64,000 nucleotides of DNA from Micromonospora sp. DSM 45708 (GTDB taxonomy: Bacteria > Actinomycetota > Actinomycetes > Mycobacteriales > Micromonosporaceae), in assembly GCF_039566955.1 (NCBI RefSeq), contig NZ_CP154796.1, forward strand, positions 248,001 to 312,000, read 5' to 3'. The stretch's first letter is position 1, and each line of letters opens with the position of its first letter. This document shows, piece after piece, positions 42,498-50,619 of the stretch. Under the pieces are notes generated by a model. That model saw only the letters and a program-made list of their open reading frames with translations, made no database searches and was not told the DNA's origin. Made by a program: the position numbers and the translations under genes.

Positions 42498-45026
42498 ATG
42501 TCCGCACAGCCCGTCAAGGGCTCGCGGTCCAATGATCACGCTTGGCTGATCACCGGGCCACTCGTCCTTTTCGCCGTCGTCTGTGCGACGGTGACCGGTC
42601 TGCTCAGTGACCATCCGTTCGGCGGCTGGCCGCTGGCGGCGGTGCTGCTGGTGGCCATGGTCGCCGCCGGGCTCCCGGTGCTCAACTTCACCGTACGACG
42701 ACAGTCGCTCGGTGTGACGATCACCGAGATCCCGTTGGTGCTCGCGTTCTATCTGACGCGTCCGCTGACGGTGGTCGCGATCTATACCGGGGCCGCGATC
42801 CTCACCCATCTGTGGCACCGGATGGGTGCGGCGAAGTTCTGGTTCAACGTCGCCCGCGCGGCGGCCGGCTCCTCGCTCGCCGTGCTGGTGTTGCAGGTGC
42901 TGCCCCCGGTCGAGGGCGTGGGCCCGCGCACCTGGCTGACGTTGTTCACCGCCGCCATCATGGTCAACCTGGTCAGCATCACGTCGGTGGCCGGCGTCTA
43001 CACGCTGCTCCAGGGCTGGCAGACCGGCCGCGACGCGTTCCGCAGGGCGCCCTCCGCGCTGCTCTCCGCCGGTATCCAGATCGTCGCCGGTCTGATCGTC
43101 CTGATCCTGATCACCTCCAACTGGTGGTCGCTGGTCCTGCTGTCCGCGCTGATCACCGCGCTGACACTGATCTACCGCGCGTACGCGCAGTTCTTCCGGC
43201 AGCACCGCACGCTCTCCGACATGTACGAGTTGAGCCGCGCCGTCAGCGGCAGCGGCCAGGACGGCACGCTCGCCGACGCCCTGCTGGGCCGCGTCCGGGC
43301 GATGCTCCAGGCGGAGTACGCGACGCTCTGGCTGCCGGCCCAGCGCCGGCACCCGGAGGTGCTGCTGACCTCCCGGATCGCCGACCCGGGGCTGCTGGAC
43401 GTGGCGCCCACGCCCGCCGCCCTGCGCGAGCAGGTCCGCCGCGAGGGGCAGACGCTGGTGCTGACCCGCGGCGCCGGCGCCGACGGCAAACTGCGGACCG
43501 CGCTCACCGAGCAGCGGGTCAAGGACGTCATCGTGGTGCCGCTGCGCTCCGGGCAGGCGGTCGTCGGCACGCTGGAGGTGGCCAACCGGCTCGGTGCCAG
43601 CAACTCGTTCAGCCGCACCGACGTGCCGCTGTTGGAAACCGTCGCCGCGCACGCCGCGGTCGCGCTGGAGAACTCCCGCCTGGTGGACCGGCTGCGGCAC
43701 GACGCCGAGCACGACACGCTGACCCGGCTGCCGAACCGGCGGCGACTCATCGCGGCGGTGGGGGAGGCGGTCAAGATCCGTGCCCCCGGCGAGGTGGTGG
43801 CGCTGCTGCTCTTCGACGTCGACCGGCTGCGCCAGGTCAACGAGTCGTTGGGCCACGCGGCCGGCGACAAGGTGCTGGTCGAGGTGGCCGAGCGGCTGCG
43901 GGCCTGCGCGCCCTCCTCGGCGCTCGTGGGTCGCGCCGGCGGGGACGAGTTCCTGGTGACGCTCCGGCTGGAGGGCGTCGACGCCGCGCTGGAGTTGGCG
44001 ACCCAGCTCCGGGAGCAGATCCGGGACGAGATGGTCTTCGACGCGCTCACCCTGGACGTGGACACCGCCGTCGGCGTTGCCGTCCACCCCGACCACGGTG
44101 GGGACGCGGTGGCGCTGCTCCAGCGCGTCGACCTGGCGGCCAACGCGGCGAAGTCGGTCCCGGGCAGCGTGCAGCTCTACAGCCCGGCGCTGGAGTCGCG
44201 GTCGCTGCGCCGACTCGGTCTCGCCGGCGACCTGAAGCGGGCGTTGGCGGACGGCGAACTGGAGGTCTACTTCCAGCCCAAGGTCACGCTGCGGGACCGC
44301 CGCCTGGTGGGCGTGGAGTGCCTGGCGCGCTGGGAGCACCCGGCGCACGGCACCGTCTCGCCGGACGACTTCGTGGCGGTGGCCGAGCACACCGGCCAGC
44401 TCGGCCGGCTCACCGAGTTCGTGCTGCGGGAGAGCCTGCGGCGCAGCCGCGACTGGAGTCACGGCGAGCAGCCGCTCTGCGTCTCGGTCAACCTGGCCGC
44501 CCGGACGGTGAACGACCCACACTTCCCGGGGCTGGTGCGGGAACTGCTGACGGAGTACGGCGTACCGCCGCAGCGGCTCACGTTGGAGATCACCGAGGCG
44601 GGCGTGCTGGACGGCACCGAGCGGCCCGTGCCGATCCTGCGCTGCCTGCGCGACCTCGGGGTCCGGCTCTCGGTGGACGACTTCGGCACCGGCAACTCGT
44701 CGCTGGCCCAACTGCGCCGGCTGCCGGTGCACGAGGTGAAGGTGGACCGGTCGTTCGTGCAGGGCATGGCGACCGATCCGGGTGACCTGGCCATCGTCAA
44801 CGCGGTGGTGACGCTCTCCCAGCAGTTCGGCCTGACCGTGGTGGCCGAGGGGGTGGAGAGCGAGCTGACGCTGGAGCTGCTCCAGGACATCGGCTGCGAG
44901 ATCGGCCAGGGCTTCCTGTTCAGCCGGCCGCTGCCGTACGAGCGCCTGGAGGCGTGGTTCGGCGCCCAGGTCGACCCCGAGACGGTCGTCGCGGGGGAGC
45001 TGCCGCGCCTGCGTGTGGTGCCCTGA
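42498..45026 (+). CDS. Membrane GAF-GGDEF-EAL cyclic di-GMP enzyme
   Basis: 842 residues. A membrane sensor of about 8 helices (17-235), a GAF-like domain (about 250-400), GGDEF (about 415-570) with intact G-R-A-G-G-D-E-F, then EAL (about 575-830). The EAL motif is E-C-L (GVECLARWEHP) rather than E-A-L; the metal-binding N in SVNLAARTVND, E in LEITEAG, D-D-F-G-T-G and the K in EVKVDRSF remain, so phosphodiesterase activity is plausible. It makes and/or degrades cyclic di-GMP, which controls development in mycelial actinomycetes through BldD. ATG 42498 has GGAAGGGG upstream. Confidence 0.93.
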   Translation: MSAQPVKGSRSNDHAWLITGPLVLFAVVCATVTGLLSDHPFGGWPLAAVLLVAMVAAGLPVLNFTVRRQSLGVTITEIPLVLAFYLTRPLTVVAIYTGAAILTHLWHRMGAAKFWFNVARAAAGSSLAVLVLQVLPPVEGVGPRTWLTLFTAAIMVNLVSITSVAGVYTLLQGWQTGRDAFRRAPSALLSAGIQIVAGLIVLILITSNWWSLVLLSALITALTLIYRAYAQFFRQHRTLSDMYELSRAVSGSGQDGTLADALLGRVRAMLQAEYATLWLPAQRRHPEVLLTSRIADPGLLDVAPTPAALREQVRREGQTLVLTRGAGADGKLRTALTEQRVKDVIVVPLRSGQAVVGTLEVANRLGASNSFSRTDVPLLETVAAHAAVALENSRLVDRLRHDAEHDTLTRLPNRRRLIAAVGEAVKIRAPGEVVALLLFDVDRLRQVNESLGHAAGDKVLVEVAERLRACAPSSALVGRAGGDEFLVTLRLEGVDAALELATQLREQIRDEMVFDALTLDVDTAVGVAVHPDHGGDAVALLQRVDLAANAAKSVPGSVQLYSPALESRSLRRLGLAGDLKRALADGELEVYFQPKVTLRDRRLVGVECLARWEHPAHGTVSPDDFVAVAEHTGQLGRLTEFVLRESLRRSRDWSHGEQPLCVSVNLAARTVNDPHFPGLVRELLTEYGVPPQRLTLEITEAGVLDGTERPVPILRCLRDLGVRLSVDDFGTGNSSLAQLRRLPVHEVKVDRSFVQGMATDPGDLAIVNAVVTLSQQFGLTVVAEGVESELTLELLQDIGCEIGQGFLFSRPLPYERLEAWFGAQVDPETVVAGELPRLRVVP

Positions 45027-45057
45027 GCAGGCGTGGCACCTGTCGGGGGGATCCGAT

Positions 45058-45086
45058 TTCACCTCCGCGACGCGGTCGTGTACTGT
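45058..45086 (+). promoter_or_regulatory. Promoter for the tRNA-Thr/tRNA-Met unit
   Basis: TTCACC, 17-nt spacer, TACTGT; a housekeeping-sigma-like promoter ending 36 nt before the tRNA-Thr gene. Confidence 0.65.
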
Positions 45087-45121
45087 TTCCTCTGCGCGAC
45101 ACCCGAAGGGTGATCGAGCAG

Positions 45122-45194
45122 GCCCCCTTAGCTCAGTCGGCAGAGCGTCTCCATGGTAAGGAGAAGGTCTACGGTTCGATTCCGTAAGGGGGCT
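45122..45194 (+). tRNA. tRNA-Thr (GGT)
   Basis: 73 nt. Acceptor GCCCCCT/AGGGGGC, D arm GCTC/GAGC, anticodon stem TCTCC/GGAGA with loop ATGGTAA (anticodon GGT), T stem TACGG/CCGTA. CCA is not encoded. Confidence 0.95.
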
Positions 45195-45220
45195 CAAAAG
45201 GGTCCGGCTGGACCCGCCAC

Positions 45221-45293
45221 GGCGGTGTAGCTCAGATGGTAGAGCAAGCGGCTCATAATCGCTGTGTCGCCGGTTCAAGTCCGGCCACCGCTA
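45221..45293 (+). tRNA. tRNA-Met (CAT), elongator type
   Basis: 73 nt. Acceptor GGCGGTG/CACCGCT (one G-T), anticodon stem AGCGG/TCGCT, loop CTCATAA (anticodon CAT), T stem GCCGG/CCGGC. It lacks the initiator hallmarks: a paired first position instead of C1-A72, and no GGG/CCC anticodon stem. Confidence 0.93.
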
Positions 45294-45329
45294 CTCTCGT
45301 CCTCCGGGTCAGCCCGGTGGTCGGTGGGA

Positions 45330-45349
45330 TGGGCGCCACAGGGCGCCCA
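45330..45349 (+). terminator. Hairpin after the tRNA pair
   Basis: 8-bp stem (45330-45337 with 45342-45349), ACAG loop, followed by CTTT. Probably ends the tRNA transcript. Confidence 0.5.
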
Positions 45350-45351
45350 CT

Positions 45352-45381
45352 TTGCATGTCCGCGTGGTCAGTGCGTAGGCT
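45352..45381 (+). promoter_or_regulatory. Promoter for rpmG
   Basis: TTGCAT, 18-nt spacer, TAGGCT, ending 44 nt before the rpmG start. Confidence 0.55.
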
Positions 45382-45425
45382 GACACGCTGTAGTTGATAT
45401 CCGTGAGCGAGGAAGGCACTCCGCC

Positions 45426-45593
45426 GTGGCGAAGGCGACCGATGTCCGGCCGAAGATCACTTTGGCGTGTGTGGAGTGCAAGGAGCGCAACTACATCACG
45501 CGCAAGAACCGCCGTAACGACCCGGACCGCATCGAGCTGAAGAAGTTCTGCCCCCGGGACGGCAAGCACACCGTCCACCGCGAGACCCGCTGA
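45426..45593 (+). CDS. rpmG: 50S ribosomal protein L33
   Basis: 55 residues, [20 protein letters not shown] then [15 protein letters not shown] and a terminal HRETR. Binds 23S rRNA in the large subunit. The first zinc pair C-V-E-C is present, but the second pair of zinc-type L33, C-x-x-C, reads C-P-R-D, so one ligand is missing. GTG 45426 has GAGGAAGG upstream. The position before hadAB, tRNA-Trp, secE and nusG matches the mycobacterial order. Confidence 0.95.
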   Translation: MAKATDVRPKITLACVECKERNYITRKNRRNDPDRIELKKFCPRDGKHTVHRETR

Positions 45594-45715
45594 CGCCGGG
45601 CCGGCACCGCCGGCCCCGCAGCAGCATCCCGTACGCCGATCCGCACGGGTCGACGGCCTGAGCAGGCCGCCCGACCGCGCGGATCGGCGTTCGTGTTTCC
45701 GTGTAGGTTCGCGGC

Positions 45716-46162
45716 ATGTCCCTGGACGCGTCCTTCGTCGGCCGGACCTATCCGCCGACCGCCCCCTACCTGGTGGGCCGAGAAAAGATCCGCGAGTTCG
45801 CCACCGCCGTCGGCGCGACCGACCCGGCGCACCACGACCCGGAGGCGGCCCGGGCGCTCGGCCACCCCGACGTGGTCGCGCCGCCGACCTTCCCGGTGAT
45901 CATCACTATGGCGGCCAACCAACAGATCGTCGATGACCCGGCGTTGGGCGTCGACTACAGCCGGGTGGTCCACGGCGACCAGCGCTTCGCGTACACCCGG
46001 CCGGTGGCGGCCGGCGACGAGCTGGTCTGCGTCAGCGTCATCGAGGACGTGACCAACCGGGGCGGGCACGGTTTCCTGACCACCCGCACGGACGTGAGCA
46101 CCGTGGCCGGTGAGCCGGTGGTCGCGGTCTGGTCCAAGATCGTCGTACGCGGGGAGGCGTGA
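45716..46162 (+). CDS. hadA: MaoC-like (3R)-hydroxyacyl dehydratase, HadA type
   Basis: 148 residues with the FAS1-type dehydratase N domain / hot-dog fold: LVGREKIREFATAVGATDPA at the start and GVDYSRVVHGDQRFAYTRPV later. In mycobacteria HadA is the substrate-binding subunit of the HadAB dehydratase of FAS-II. A TAGGTT box ends 6 nt before ATG 45716 (leaderless pattern). Overlaps hadB by 4 nt. Confidence 0.9.
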   Translation: MSLDASFVGRTYPPTAPYLVGREKIREFATAVGATDPAHHDPEAARALGHPDVVAPPTFPVIITMAANQQIVDDPALGVDYSRVVHGDQRFAYTRPVAAGDELVCVSVIEDVTNRGGHGFLTTRTDVSTVAGEPVVAVWSKIVVRGEA

Positions 46163-46557
46163 GCATGGAACTGCCCGTCCAGACGTTCCGGGTGACCCGG
46201 GCGGACCTGGTCCGCTACGCCGGCGCCTCGGGGGACTTCAACCCGATCCACTGGAGCGACCGGACCGCCACCGGCGTGGGTCTGCCCGGGGTCATCGCCC
46301 ACGGCATGTTCACCATGGCCCTGGTCGGTCGCGCGGTCGCCGGCTGGGCCGGCGCGCCGGACGCGGTGGTCGACTTCGGCGTCCGCTTCACCCGGCCGGT
46401 GGTCGTGCCGGACACCGACGAGGGCACCGAGATCGAGGTCGCCGCCGTGGTCAAGGAGGTCACCGAGGCGGGCCTGACCAGGCTCGACATCACCGCCACC
46501 TGTCGGGGCGAGAAGGTGCTGTCGCAGGCCCGGGCACTGATCCGGACGACGGGCTGA
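46159..46557 (+). CDS. hadB: MaoC-like (3R)-hydroxyacyl dehydratase, HadB type
   Basis: 132 residues. The hydratase 2 motif Y-A-G-A-S-G-D-F-N-P-I-H-W-S-D with its catalytic Asp and His is intact, followed by V-I-A-H-G-M-F-T-M. It should supply the catalytic centre of a HadA-HadB heterodimer that dehydrates 3-hydroxyacyl thioesters. GTG 46159 overlaps hadA (GTGA); ATG 46165 is an alternative. No hadC follows; tRNA-Trp is next. Confidence 0.9.
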   Translation: MSMELPVQTFRVTRADLVRYAGASGDFNPIHWSDRTATGVGLPGVIAHGMFTMALVGRAVAGWAGAPDAVVDFGVRFTRPVVVPDTDEGTEIEVAAVVKEVTEAGLTRLDITATCRGEKVLSQARALIRTTG

Positions 46558-46588
46558 GAACCGGTCCGACGCGCTGGGGGTGGACCGG

Positions 46589-46618
46589 TTGGGAAAGTCG
46601 CACGACTACCCGTACACT
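46589..46618 (+). promoter_or_regulatory. Promoter for tRNA-Trp (and perhaps secE)
   Basis: TTGGGA, 18-nt spacer, TACACT, ending 66 nt before tRNA-Trp. Confidence 0.6.
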
Positions 46619-46684
46619 GGTCCGCCGTGGGGCAAGTGACCCCCGCTCGGCACAACGTGTCCGGGTGGAGGTGAGTTGCCGCAC

Positions 46685-46757
<73 letters not shown>

Positions 46758-46971
46758 CGCCTCAGGCCTGACCGTTCCCGTGGGTCGCGCCGCCTCGTTG
46801 GCGGCGTCCGGCCCGTGGTGGTGGCACCGGTGGGGTGGTTCCGAGGCGTTCGGGGCCCTCCCGTCCGGTCCGCCGGCCGCGGCCCGTCGCGGGACGGTTG
46901 GTCCGGCCGGCGTGACCAACACGCCGCGCACGCCGCCCGGCGTGCGACCCCATACCCGCACGGAGGGCGAA

Positions 46972-47376
46972 GTGGCCGAGAAGAAGCGGCGCGGCGAGGA
47001 CGACGGCGACGAGCGTCTGAACGACGACGCGACCGTCGACGGCGTAGCCGACGACGACGTGGCCGACGACGCCGCCGACGCGGACGAGCCGGTCTCCCGG
47101 GGCGGCACCGCGACCCGCAAGCGGGCCCACGCCGAGCCCGCCGAGGGCCGGAAGACCCGCAAGGACACCGAGCGGATCGGGCTGTTCGCCCGCATCGCGC
47201 GGTTCTTCCGCGAGGTCGTGGCCGAACTGCGTAAGGTCATCTGGCCGACCCGCAAGGAGCTGTTGACCTACACGGCCGTGGTGGTCACCTTCGTGGCGGT
47301 GATGCTGGCGATCGTGGCCGGCCTGGACTACGGCTTCGCCAAGGCGGTGCTGTGGGTCTTCGGCAACCCCAGCTGA
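46972..47376 (+). CDS. secE: Preprotein translocase subunit SecE
   Basis: 134 residues. An acidic N-terminal extension of about 65 residues precedes the SecE core: F-F-R-E-V-V-A-E-L-R-K-V-I-W-P-T-R-K-E-L and one membrane helix (about 105-125). SecE clamps SecY in the export channel. GTG 46972 has CGGAGGG upstream; further upstream frame is low complexity. Confidence 0.93.
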   Translation: MAEKKRRGEDDGDERLNDDATVDGVADDDVADDAADADEPVSRGGTATRKRAHAEPAEGRKTRKDTERIGLFARIARFFREVVAELRKVIWPTRKELLTYTAVVVTFVAVMLAIVAGLDYGFAKAVLWVFGNPS

Positions 47377-47411
47377 CCTGCGCACGGTAATACTGACGGA
47401 AGTGAGCAAGC

Positions 47412-48134
47412 GTGCCTGAGTACGACGAGACCGCCGAGACCCCGGACGAGCAGTCCGCGGTGGCGACGGCGGCCAACAACGAGTCGGTCGAGGCCGCCAG
47501 CGAGCCGGAGTTCCCGACCACCGAGCCGGCGCCGGAGGAAGACTTCGACCCGGTCGCCGAGCTGCGCCAGAAGCTGCGCTACGCGCCCGGCGACTGGTAC
47601 GTGGTGCACTCGTACGCCGGCTACGAGAACAAGGTCAAGACCAACCTCGAGACCCGGATCACGTCCCTCGACATGGAGGACTACATCTACCAGGTCGAGG
47701 TGCCGACCCGGGAAGAGGTCGAGGTCAAGAACGGCAAGCGGTCGCAGGTCCAGGCGAAGGTCTTCCCGGGCTACATCCTGGTCCGGATGGAGCTGACCGC
47801 CGAGTCCTACTCCTGCGTCCGGAACACCCCGGGGGTCACCGGCTTCGTCGGGGCCACCGACCGGGCCGACCGGCCGGCGCCGCTGAGCCTCGACGAGGTG
47901 CTCAAGTGGCTCGCCCCGGCGGTCGAGACCGAGCAGAAGAAGGCCAAGCCCGAGATCAAGGTCCTCGACTTCGAGGTCGGCGACTCGGTCACCGTCACCG
48001 ACGGCGCGTTCGCGTCGCTGCCGGCGACGATCAGCGAGATCAACGCCGACCAGCAGAAGCTCAAGGTGCTGGTGTCGATCTTCGGTCGGGAGACCCCGGT
48101 CGAGCTGAACTTCAACCAGGTCGCCAAGATCTGA
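47412..48134 (+). CDS. nusG: Transcription termination/antitermination factor NusG
   Basis: 240 residues. Acidic extension (about 1-50), NGN domain (about 55-165; [41 protein letters not shown]) and KOW domain (about 185-240; [20 protein letters not shown]). It binds RNA polymerase and couples it to ribosomes or Rho. It follows secE by 35 nt. Confidence 0.96.
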   Translation: MPEYDETAETPDEQSAVATAANNESVEAASEPEFPTTEPAPEEDFDPVAELRQKLRYAPGDWYVVHSYAGYENKVKTNLETRITSLDMEDYIYQVEVPTREEVEVKNGKRSQVQAKVFPGYILVRMELTAESYSCVRNTPGVTGFVGATDRADRPAPLSLDEVLKWLAPAVETEQKKAKPEIKVLDFEVGDSVTVTDGAFASLPATISEINADQQKLKVLVSIFGRETPVELNFNQVAKI

Positions 48135-48321
48135 CGGACGTCCGCACCGGCGGTCGGCCTTTCCGGGCCGGCCGCCGGTGCGCCGTTCCACCGGCCCGCC
48201 GACCTCGGCGGAAAACCCGGTAGAGGTTTGCGCTACCCTTGAACGTCGGCCGTCCGCACCGCGCTGACCGTGCGCGCCCGCGGGCGGCGGAGAATCCCAG
48301 TTTCAAGCCCCAGGAAGAGAC

Positions 48322-48753
48322 ATGCCTCCGAAGAAGAAGCTCGTCAAGACGTTCACGCTTCAGCTGCCGGCGGGCCAGGCCACCCCGGCGCCGCCGGTCG
48401 GCCCCGCGCTCGGCCAGCACGGCGTGAACATCATGGAGTTCTGCAAGTCCTACAACGCGCAGACCGAGTCCCAGCGTGGCGACGTCGTCCCCGCCGAGAT
48501 CAGCGTCTACGAGGACCGCACCTTCACCTTCGTGCTGAAGACCCCGCCCGCCGCCCGGCTGCTGATCAAGGCCGCCGGCGTGCAGAAGGGCTCGGGCGTC
48601 CCGCACAAGGAGAAGGTCGGCTCGGTGACCCGCGCCCAGCTGCGCGAGATCGCGGAGAAGAAGATGGCGGACCTCAACGCCAACGACATCGAGCAGGCCG
48701 AGAAGATCATCGCCGGCACCGCCCGGTCGATGGGCCTGACCGTCGCCGACTGA
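48322..48753 (+). CDS. rplK: 50S ribosomal protein L11
   Basis: 143 residues. N-terminal [20 protein letters not shown] with the proline-rich linker, and C-terminal 23S-binding domain ending [12 protein letters not shown]. It forms the GTPase-associated centre and is the thiostrepton target region. ATG 48322 has AGGAAGAG upstream. The 187-nt leader from nusG holds a TACCCT box near 48234. Confidence 0.97.
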   Translation: MPPKKKLVKTFTLQLPAGQATPAPPVGPALGQHGVNIMEFCKSYNAQTESQRGDVVPAEISVYEDRTFTFVLKTPPAARLLIKAAGVQKGSGVPHKEKVGSVTRAQLREIAEKKMADLNANDIEQAEKIIAGTARSMGLTVAD

Positions 48754-48839
48754 TCTCGTCGCACCCCGCTCCACCCGATCCGTTCGTGGGAGGGCCGCGA
48801 GTCCCGCGCGCCCGCCAGAGACCACAGGAGTCACCAGAA

Positions 48840-49556
48840 ATGCAGCGCAGCAAGAGCTACCGCAAGGCCGCCGAGGTCATCGACCGGTCGAAGCTCTACG
48901 CCCCCGCCGAGGCCGTCAAGCTGGCCAAGGAGAACACCAACGTCAAGTTCGACGCCACGGTCGAGGTCGCGATGCGCCTCGGCGTCGACCCCCGCAAGGC
49001 GGACCAGATGGTCCGCGGCACGGTCAACCTGCCGCACGGCACCGGTAAGACCGCCCGCGTGATCGTCTTCGCCGCCGGCGCGAAGGCCGAGGAGGCCGCC
49101 GCCGCGGGTGCGGACGAGGTGGGCACCGACGAGCTGGTCGCCCGCATCCAGGGTGGTTGGCTGGACTTCGACGCGGCGATCGCCACGCCGGACCAGATGG
49201 CCAAGATCGGCCGGATCGCGCGGATCCTGGGCCCGCGCGGTCTGATGCCGAACCCGAAGACCGGCACCGTGACCATGGACGTCACCAAGGCCGTCGCGGA
49301 CATCAAGGGCGGCAAGATCACCTTCCGGGTGGACAAGCACTCCAACCTGCACCTGATCATCGGCAAGGCCTCCTTCTCGGAGAGCCAGCTGATCGACAAC
49401 TACGCCGCGGTGCTGGACGAGGTGCTCCGCGCCAAGCCGTCCGCGGCCAAGGGCACGTACCTCAAGAAGGTCACGCTGGCCACCACCATGGGCCCGGGTG
49501 TCCCGGTCGACCCGAAGGTGGTCAAGAACCTGCAGGAGGGCTCGGCCGAGGGCTGA
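48840..49556 (+). CDS. rplA: 50S ribosomal protein L1
   Basis: 238 residues, normal length; motifs [32 protein letters not shown] and [14 protein letters not shown]. Forms the mobile L1 stalk; in many bacteria also represses the rplK-rplA mRNA. ATG 48840 has CAGGAG 7 nt upstream. A strong terminator follows. Confidence 0.97.
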   Translation: MQRSKSYRKAAEVIDRSKLYAPAEAVKLAKENTNVKFDATVEVAMRLGVDPRKADQMVRGTVNLPHGTGKTARVIVFAAGAKAEEAAAAGADEVGTDELVARIQGGWLDFDAAIATPDQMAKIGRIARILGPRGLMPNPKTGTVTMDVTKAVADIKGGKITFRVDKHSNLHLIIGKASFSESQLIDNYAAVLDEVLRAKPSAAKGTYLKKVTLATTMGPGVPVDPKVVKNLQEGSAEG

Positions 49557-49570
49557 GCACGTTCTTCCCG

Positions 49571-49606
49571 ACGGGGCCCCGCCACCACCAGGTGGCGGGG
49601 CCCCGT
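49571..49606 (+). terminator. Strong hairpin after rplA
   Basis: 16-bp perfect stem (49571-49586 with 49591-49606) and ACCA loop, 14 nt after the rplA stop. It separates rplKA from the inserted ABC genes. Confidence 0.88.
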
Positions 49607-49635
49607 CCGTCTGTCCGTTGTGGCAGGCTCGGCGC

Positions 49636-50619
49636 ATGCGGCTCGACGGCGTCTGGCTCCGCTACCACCGGCACGGCCCGTGGGTGCTGCGACAGGTCGA
49701 CGCGACAATCGGTCCGGGCGAGGTCGCGGTCGTGCTCGGCCGCAACGGCGCCGGCAAGTCCACGCTGCTCCAGCTCGCCGCCGGGGTGCTGCGGCCGAGC
49801 CGAGGCCGGGTGGTCGACCGGCCGGCGACCGTCGGCTGGGTGCCGGAGCGCTTCCCCGCCGACCAGCCGTTCACCGTCGGGGATTATCTGGCCGCCATGG
49901 GCCGCGTCGCCGGCCTGCCCGGTGCCGCCGCCGACCGGGCGGTGCGGCACTGGGTGGAGCGGCTGGGCCTGACCCGCTTCTCCGACGTGCGCCTGCCGCA
50001 GCTCTCCAAGGGCACCGCGCAGAAGGTCGGCCTGGCGCAGGCGCTGCTGCGCCCGCCCGGCCTGCTGGTGCTCGACGAGCCCTGGGAGGGCCTCGACGCG
50101 GCGGCCCGCGAGCTGGTCCCCGAGATGATCGGCGAGGTGCTGGCCGGCGGCGGCGCGGTGCTGGTCAGCGACCACCGGGGCGAGACGGTCCGGCTGCCCG
50201 GCGCCCGGCGGTGGTCGGTCACCGAGGGCACGCTGACCGAGGCGGCGTCGCCCGGGGGCTCGGCCGTCGCGGTGGTCGAGCTGGCGGTGCCGGCCGCGGG
50301 GCTTGCCGCCGCCGTCGCCCGCCTGCGCGCCGACGGCCACCAGATCCTTCGGGTACGCGAACCTGCCGTCCCGCCCACCGCCGAGTCACCGGCACCGGCT
50401 CTGCCCGGCCCGTCGGGCGTCGAGGTCGTCGCCGGCTCGTCGGCACCGGACCATGCCGGCCCCGGCCCGTCGGGCGTCGAGGTCGTCGCCGGCTCGTCGG
50501 CACCGGACCGCGCCGGCCCCGGCCCGTCGGTGGTCGAGGCTGTCGCCGGGTCGCCGGGACCCGACCTGCCAGGCATCGAGCGCGCCGCCGGTGCGGGGAC
50601 GTCGGAGGTGACCCGGTGA
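49636..50619 (+). CDS. ABC transporter ATP-binding protein with repetitive tail
   Basis: 327 residues. Walker A G-R-N-G-A-G-K-S-T near residue 38, signature L-S-K-G-T-A-Q-K near 127 and Walker B L-L-V-L-D-E-P-W-E-G-L-D near 150 are intact; the ATPase domain ends near 215. A 110-residue tail has three 19-residue tandem repeats rich in Gly, Ser, Val and Pro, unusual for an ATPase. It overlaps the permease gene (GTGA), forming a two-gene transporter inserted between rplA and rplJ. A CAGGCT box precedes ATG 49636. Confidence 0.9.
   Translation: MRLDGVWLRYHRHGPWVLRQVDATIGPGEVAVVLGRNGAGKSTLLQLAAGVLRPSRGRVVDRPATVGWVPERFPADQPFTVGDYLAAMGRVAGLPGAAADRAVRHWVERLGLTRFSDVRLPQLSKGTAQKVGLAQALLRPPGLLVLDEPWEGLDAAARELVPEMIGEVLAGGGAVLVSDHRGETVRLPGARRWSVTEGTLTEAASPGGSAVAVVELAVPAAGLAAAVARLRADGHQILRVREPAVPPTAESPAPALPGPSGVEVVAGSSAPDHAGPGPSGVEVVAGSSAPDRAGPGPSVVEAVAGSPGPDLPGIERAAGAGTSEVTR
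50407..50577 (+). repeat. Three 57-bp tandem repeats in the ABC ATPase gene
   Basis: Units 50407-50463, 50464-50520 and 50521-50577. The first two encode GPSGVEVVAGSSAPD(H/R)AGP and are nearly identical; the third is diverged. Length is a multiple of three, so the frame is kept. Confidence 0.9.
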
